Shown here: positions 61,176 to 64,000 of the stretch, one piece after another
How the letters are laid out: each line of letters opens with the position of its first letter
How positions within the stretch are numbered: position 1 is the first letter of the stretch
From: Liolophura sinensis
Taxonomy: Eukaryota; Mollusca; Polyplacophora; Chitonida; Chitonidae
Direction: 5' to 3'
Length of the DNA stretch: 64,000 bases
Assembly (NCBI RefSeq): GCF_032854445.1
Contig: NC_088304.1
Span: 29,145,732 to 29,209,731 of the forward strand
Translations under genes and position numbers: made by a program
Notes under the pieces: generated by a model
Told to the model about the DNA's origin: nothing
What the model saw: the letters and a program-made list of their open reading frames with translations, nothing else
Database searches by the model: none

Positions 61176-62148
61176 CTCATTGAAGCTGGCGAACATCAAG
61201 ATTTGCTCTATGCCTGAATAGAGTATGGCTGGCACCAGAAGAACCATCCGGACATCCTTGAACAGTTTCAGCGGCGCCATCAGCTCGTCCCGCCATCTCC
61301 CGCAGCCACGTGATCCATCGCCGTGGTTTACCACGAAGAACTGACGAACAGGATCCAAGAGTAGACCGGACACCAAGAGCGCCAAAACAGGCCCCGCTAA
61401 AAAAATGCCGAACAGGCCGTGAAGGGTGTTTTCAGGAACACTGGCCTCTGGTGAGGGTGCTACCGGGTTGACGACAGGGCAAAAATTTACGCCACACTGA
61501 GATTGTTGTGATAAATTGTGTTTGACGTTAGAATTGTTGTTTTCAAGGATCAGTGATGAGATCAGGTTTCCCACCACTTGAGCGCTGGAGTAACCCAGAT
61601 AGAAAATCCCGTTGGAAACTTCGACCATGTGTTCTTCGTCCTTGGCTTTGAGTTGTGCGTACTTTATAGCGGTGTTGGTGGTATATGACAACTGAGCAGT
61701 CCAGCCTGGACCAGCCATGAAACCAAACAGAGCAGCTCCGGAAACAGCGTATAACTGACCGGGTAAAAGTTTGCTGCCACCAGCAACGCCATAAACGTCC
61801 ACATCCCCACCACCGATCCCTTTTCGCCTATGATGTAAACTACCAACGGTGACATATAAGCACCTATCACGGCAAAAATGCCAAGTACGCTCAAGAAATC
61901 TCTGCCAGTCGATCTATGCTGGACTCTAAATTCCGCAAAGCCGCGAATCCTGAAAACGCTAAGAAGTAAACCAACGCCATAGCAACTGAGTTAAGGATAC
62001 ATTTCCCTGGCGTTACTTCTCTATGGCTTGATTCGCAGATGTCTATCTTTGTTGAGTTTACTGATGGTGCGTCTTTATGTCTTAATAAAGAGTTTTGTTC
62101 ACCATAACCACCCGGGTGTGCGTAACACATGGTGGCGTTAGCCGGCAT
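61176..62148 (-). pseudogene. Unc93a: UNC93-like gene B, exon 1 (frameshifted)
   Basis: Three consecutive frames, 62148-about 61900, 61894-about 61745 and 61745-61176, line up in order with gene A exon 1. The order and the exact codon count after adding two bases show one exon rather than separate genes. Confidence 0.82.
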
Positions 62149-64000
62149 GACGTGGAAAGATTTGAGTCTGAGTTTGTAAAAGGCTAATATTGATCACAGT
62201 CAGAGACATAAAATTGGAACTAAATGCTCATAAAAACTCAGACCAAAATTGATCATTAACTGAAAAATGCTAGCAACTTTGTGAAATGATATTTGACAAA
62301 GCCTGCTTAGCTAAATCCAAGTCTGTCCTCAGTCGTTCATCCGTGGTCCTGATCAAATAGCCAATCTGTGATCAAATGTTGACCGTTAAGCTTATGTACG
62401 AAAGTTTTATTCTCGCGTTCATCAGCCATTTTAAAACTAGACTAAACAGGATTAAACCGGACATTGCAGATCAAGCGCATGGACAACCAGAAAGACAATT
62501 TAAGTATTCTCACACTCCTCTGTCATCTGACCTCTCCCCCACCTCGCTACCCAAACCACACACTTATCGTAGTACATTTGAACAGGTCTTCGTCCTGAGA
62601 AGTATATTCCTGGGATCATGCCCTGTGCGAAGCTACTCCCATCGCTGATATCATGCCTGCAGTCACCACACACACCACTGTATACTCTGATTTTGTTTGA
62701 GAGATAAAATCTCTACACGTTTGTCACACTGGTATCTTTAAGTTCATCGTGTTATTAGTGACGACGTACCAAGGAAAAAGTCACAAAACCTCACACCAAA
62801 AGCCACCTTTATATTTATTATGAAATTACGTAACATATTTATTTACGCAACTTTTAGTTTGAAATCTCGGCTAGACACGTGCTTGCTGAGTCCTTTAAAG
62901 CGTTGTAACACGTAATGCTCCACAATTCATTTTCTTATTTATTTACATGTTTGGCCTCAAGCAATGTCCCTAAATTTCTTAGAGCCCAAAAGGCTCCGAA
63001 CTTGACAATCCTCGAACCCTGAGACAAGTCCAAAAATCAATCAAATTCCTGGTAGGGGTTGAATTTTTTAACTCGACTGACAAACAGCTGATAGCGATCT
63101 AACCCACCCAATGAAATGCCATGAAATTTCGACACCAATAAGCTAGATAGCTGTTTCGAATGGTGCCTCAGCACGCATGTGCGTAACGTGTCATAGTTGG
63201 AATAAGCAAAAGCACATCGTTATTTATGTCTTTGGCACAGTATGACAGTCTTCGGCGACAACCTAAAATTCAACTCCAGGTCAAAATTTTTTAATATTTG
63301 TTTTTCGAAATTTTCGACTTCAAACTGTCTGCTAACCCATGTAAAGTCTCAGATGTCAAAAAGATGAATAAAATACACGGATTTTGCTGAACTGCCGAGG
63401 GTCATAATGGTTTAACATGGTTACGTAGATCTGTTTGACTTGCAGCGGCGAAATCTCGATCATTCGCACTGGAAACAGCTATCCAGCATACAGCGTGATA
63501 TCTTGAAAATAGAAATTTGCCTCTTGTGACAGTGACTCCTTAATGGAACACCTGAACTTACTACGGATGCCCATTAATGTCAAGATGGAGAAAAATTCGG
63601 ATAAAAATTACAAAGATTTCTTCTCGAAATTACGGGAATATTTTCTCAAAATAAAGAGATGTTTATTACAAGTAATAACTGGTCCCCTTTAATTAGCCAA
63701 CTGATAACGGCCACTAAGATATTTAACGTCACAGACTTCGTGTGTCCATATACAAGTGTAGTGCAAGGCTTTATGAAGCTGCTACAGCTGCCCAATATCA
63801 CATAAATATTGCAACAATGCAAAAATATTTTTATCGTAATGACGGGATCTTTACCCCTGAATTTATTTTCAAGCGTGAAGCTTATGGGCTTCCCTAATTT
63901 ACCGAATGTTCTGTGAGTAAAATATATTAGAAAAATAGAATTATTTTAATCGATTATGTACAGGGTTGTTTGTTTGTATATTTACTTGGAGTATGTCGTA
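62149..64000. other. Upstream of UNC93 gene B; no gene seen
   Basis: Contains the likely promoter region of gene B. No recognisable element. Confidence 0.4.

Larger units (their letters stand above)
51414..62148 (-). pseudogene. Unc93a: UNC93-like gene B (3 exons, two 1-base frameshifts in exon 1)
   Basis: Exon 1 is 62148-61176 (donor GTAAAG), exon 2 is 52177-51910 (donor GTAAGT) and exon 3 is 51646-51414. Intron phases are identical to gene A. Exon 1 is 973 nt. Two missing single bases, one near 61900 (after NLESSID) and one near 61745 (after SYTLFP), break the frame; with them it would be 975 nt, exactly 325 codons, and the whole protein about 491 aa. Shared with gene A are an ExxxLL signal (E17-L22), GWTAQLSYTTN, NGIFYLGYSSAQ and the luminal CGVNFC pair. 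A second ATG at Met7 has an ideal context (GCCACCATG). The first intron is about 9 kb and contains SINEs, the CRE-bearing repeat and the nested palindrome. It may be a pseudogene, but two base errors in an assembly would explain it equally well, since exons 2 and 3 and all splice sites are intact. Confidence 0.8.

Overview
The window is nuclear DNA from an animal, most likely a mollusc or a close lophotrochozoan relative. It is AT-rich, its few genes are spread far apart, two of them have GT-AG introns, and it is full of tRNA-derived SINEs, MITE-like foldback elements, one non-LTR retrotransposon and many minisatellites. The species call rests on the general look of the SINEs and the LINE and is an inference. 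No bacterial operon, CRISPR array, rRNA gene or functional tRNA gene was seen.

Genes, all on the minus strand: (1) two paralogous single-exon rhodopsin-class GPCRs about 20 kb apart. The copy at 32159-33334 is intact (391 aa). The copy at 11618-12632 is interrupted by one extra base. (2) Two tandem UNC93-like membrane protein genes with the same three-exon structure and intron phases (phase 0, then phase 1). Gene A has exons at 47538-46492, 45325-45064 and 40417-40149 and encodes 525 aa. Gene B has exons at 62148-61176, 52177-51910 and 51646-51414 and would encode about 491 aa if two missing single bases in exon 1 are allowed for. Both proteins carry an acidic di-leucine sorting signal near the N-terminus.

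Mobile elements: between the GPCR genes lies a decayed LINE (about 18416-24028). It has a CCHC-type ORF1 and an ORF2 with endonuclease, reverse transcriptase and RNase H, and it is broken by frameshifts, stops and a 139-bp duplication. The LINE and two separate tRNA-type SINE families share a similar 3' tail, which suggests that the LINE lineage mobilises the SINEs. About a dozen copies of SINE family 1 and two of family 2 are present, together with several inverted-repeat elements. One of these is inserted inside a SINE.

Region by region: 1-9900 is non-coding with short tandem repeats and SINE relics. 9940-11165 holds an internally amplified SINE and a 42-bp array. 11618-12632 is GPCR copy 1. 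14250-15942 is a satellite that changes from 29-bp to 38-bp to 114-bp units. 18130-24028 is the LINE. 26378-27757 is a 47-bp array. 29960-31500 holds minisatellites. 32159-33334 is GPCR copy 2. 35288-40080 holds more minisatellites. 40149-47538 is UNC93 gene A, with a different minisatellite in each intron and a 40-bp array just upstream of its start. 51414-62148 is UNC93 gene B, whose 9-kb first intron holds SINEs and a large nested palindrome. 62149-64000 shows nothing recognisable.
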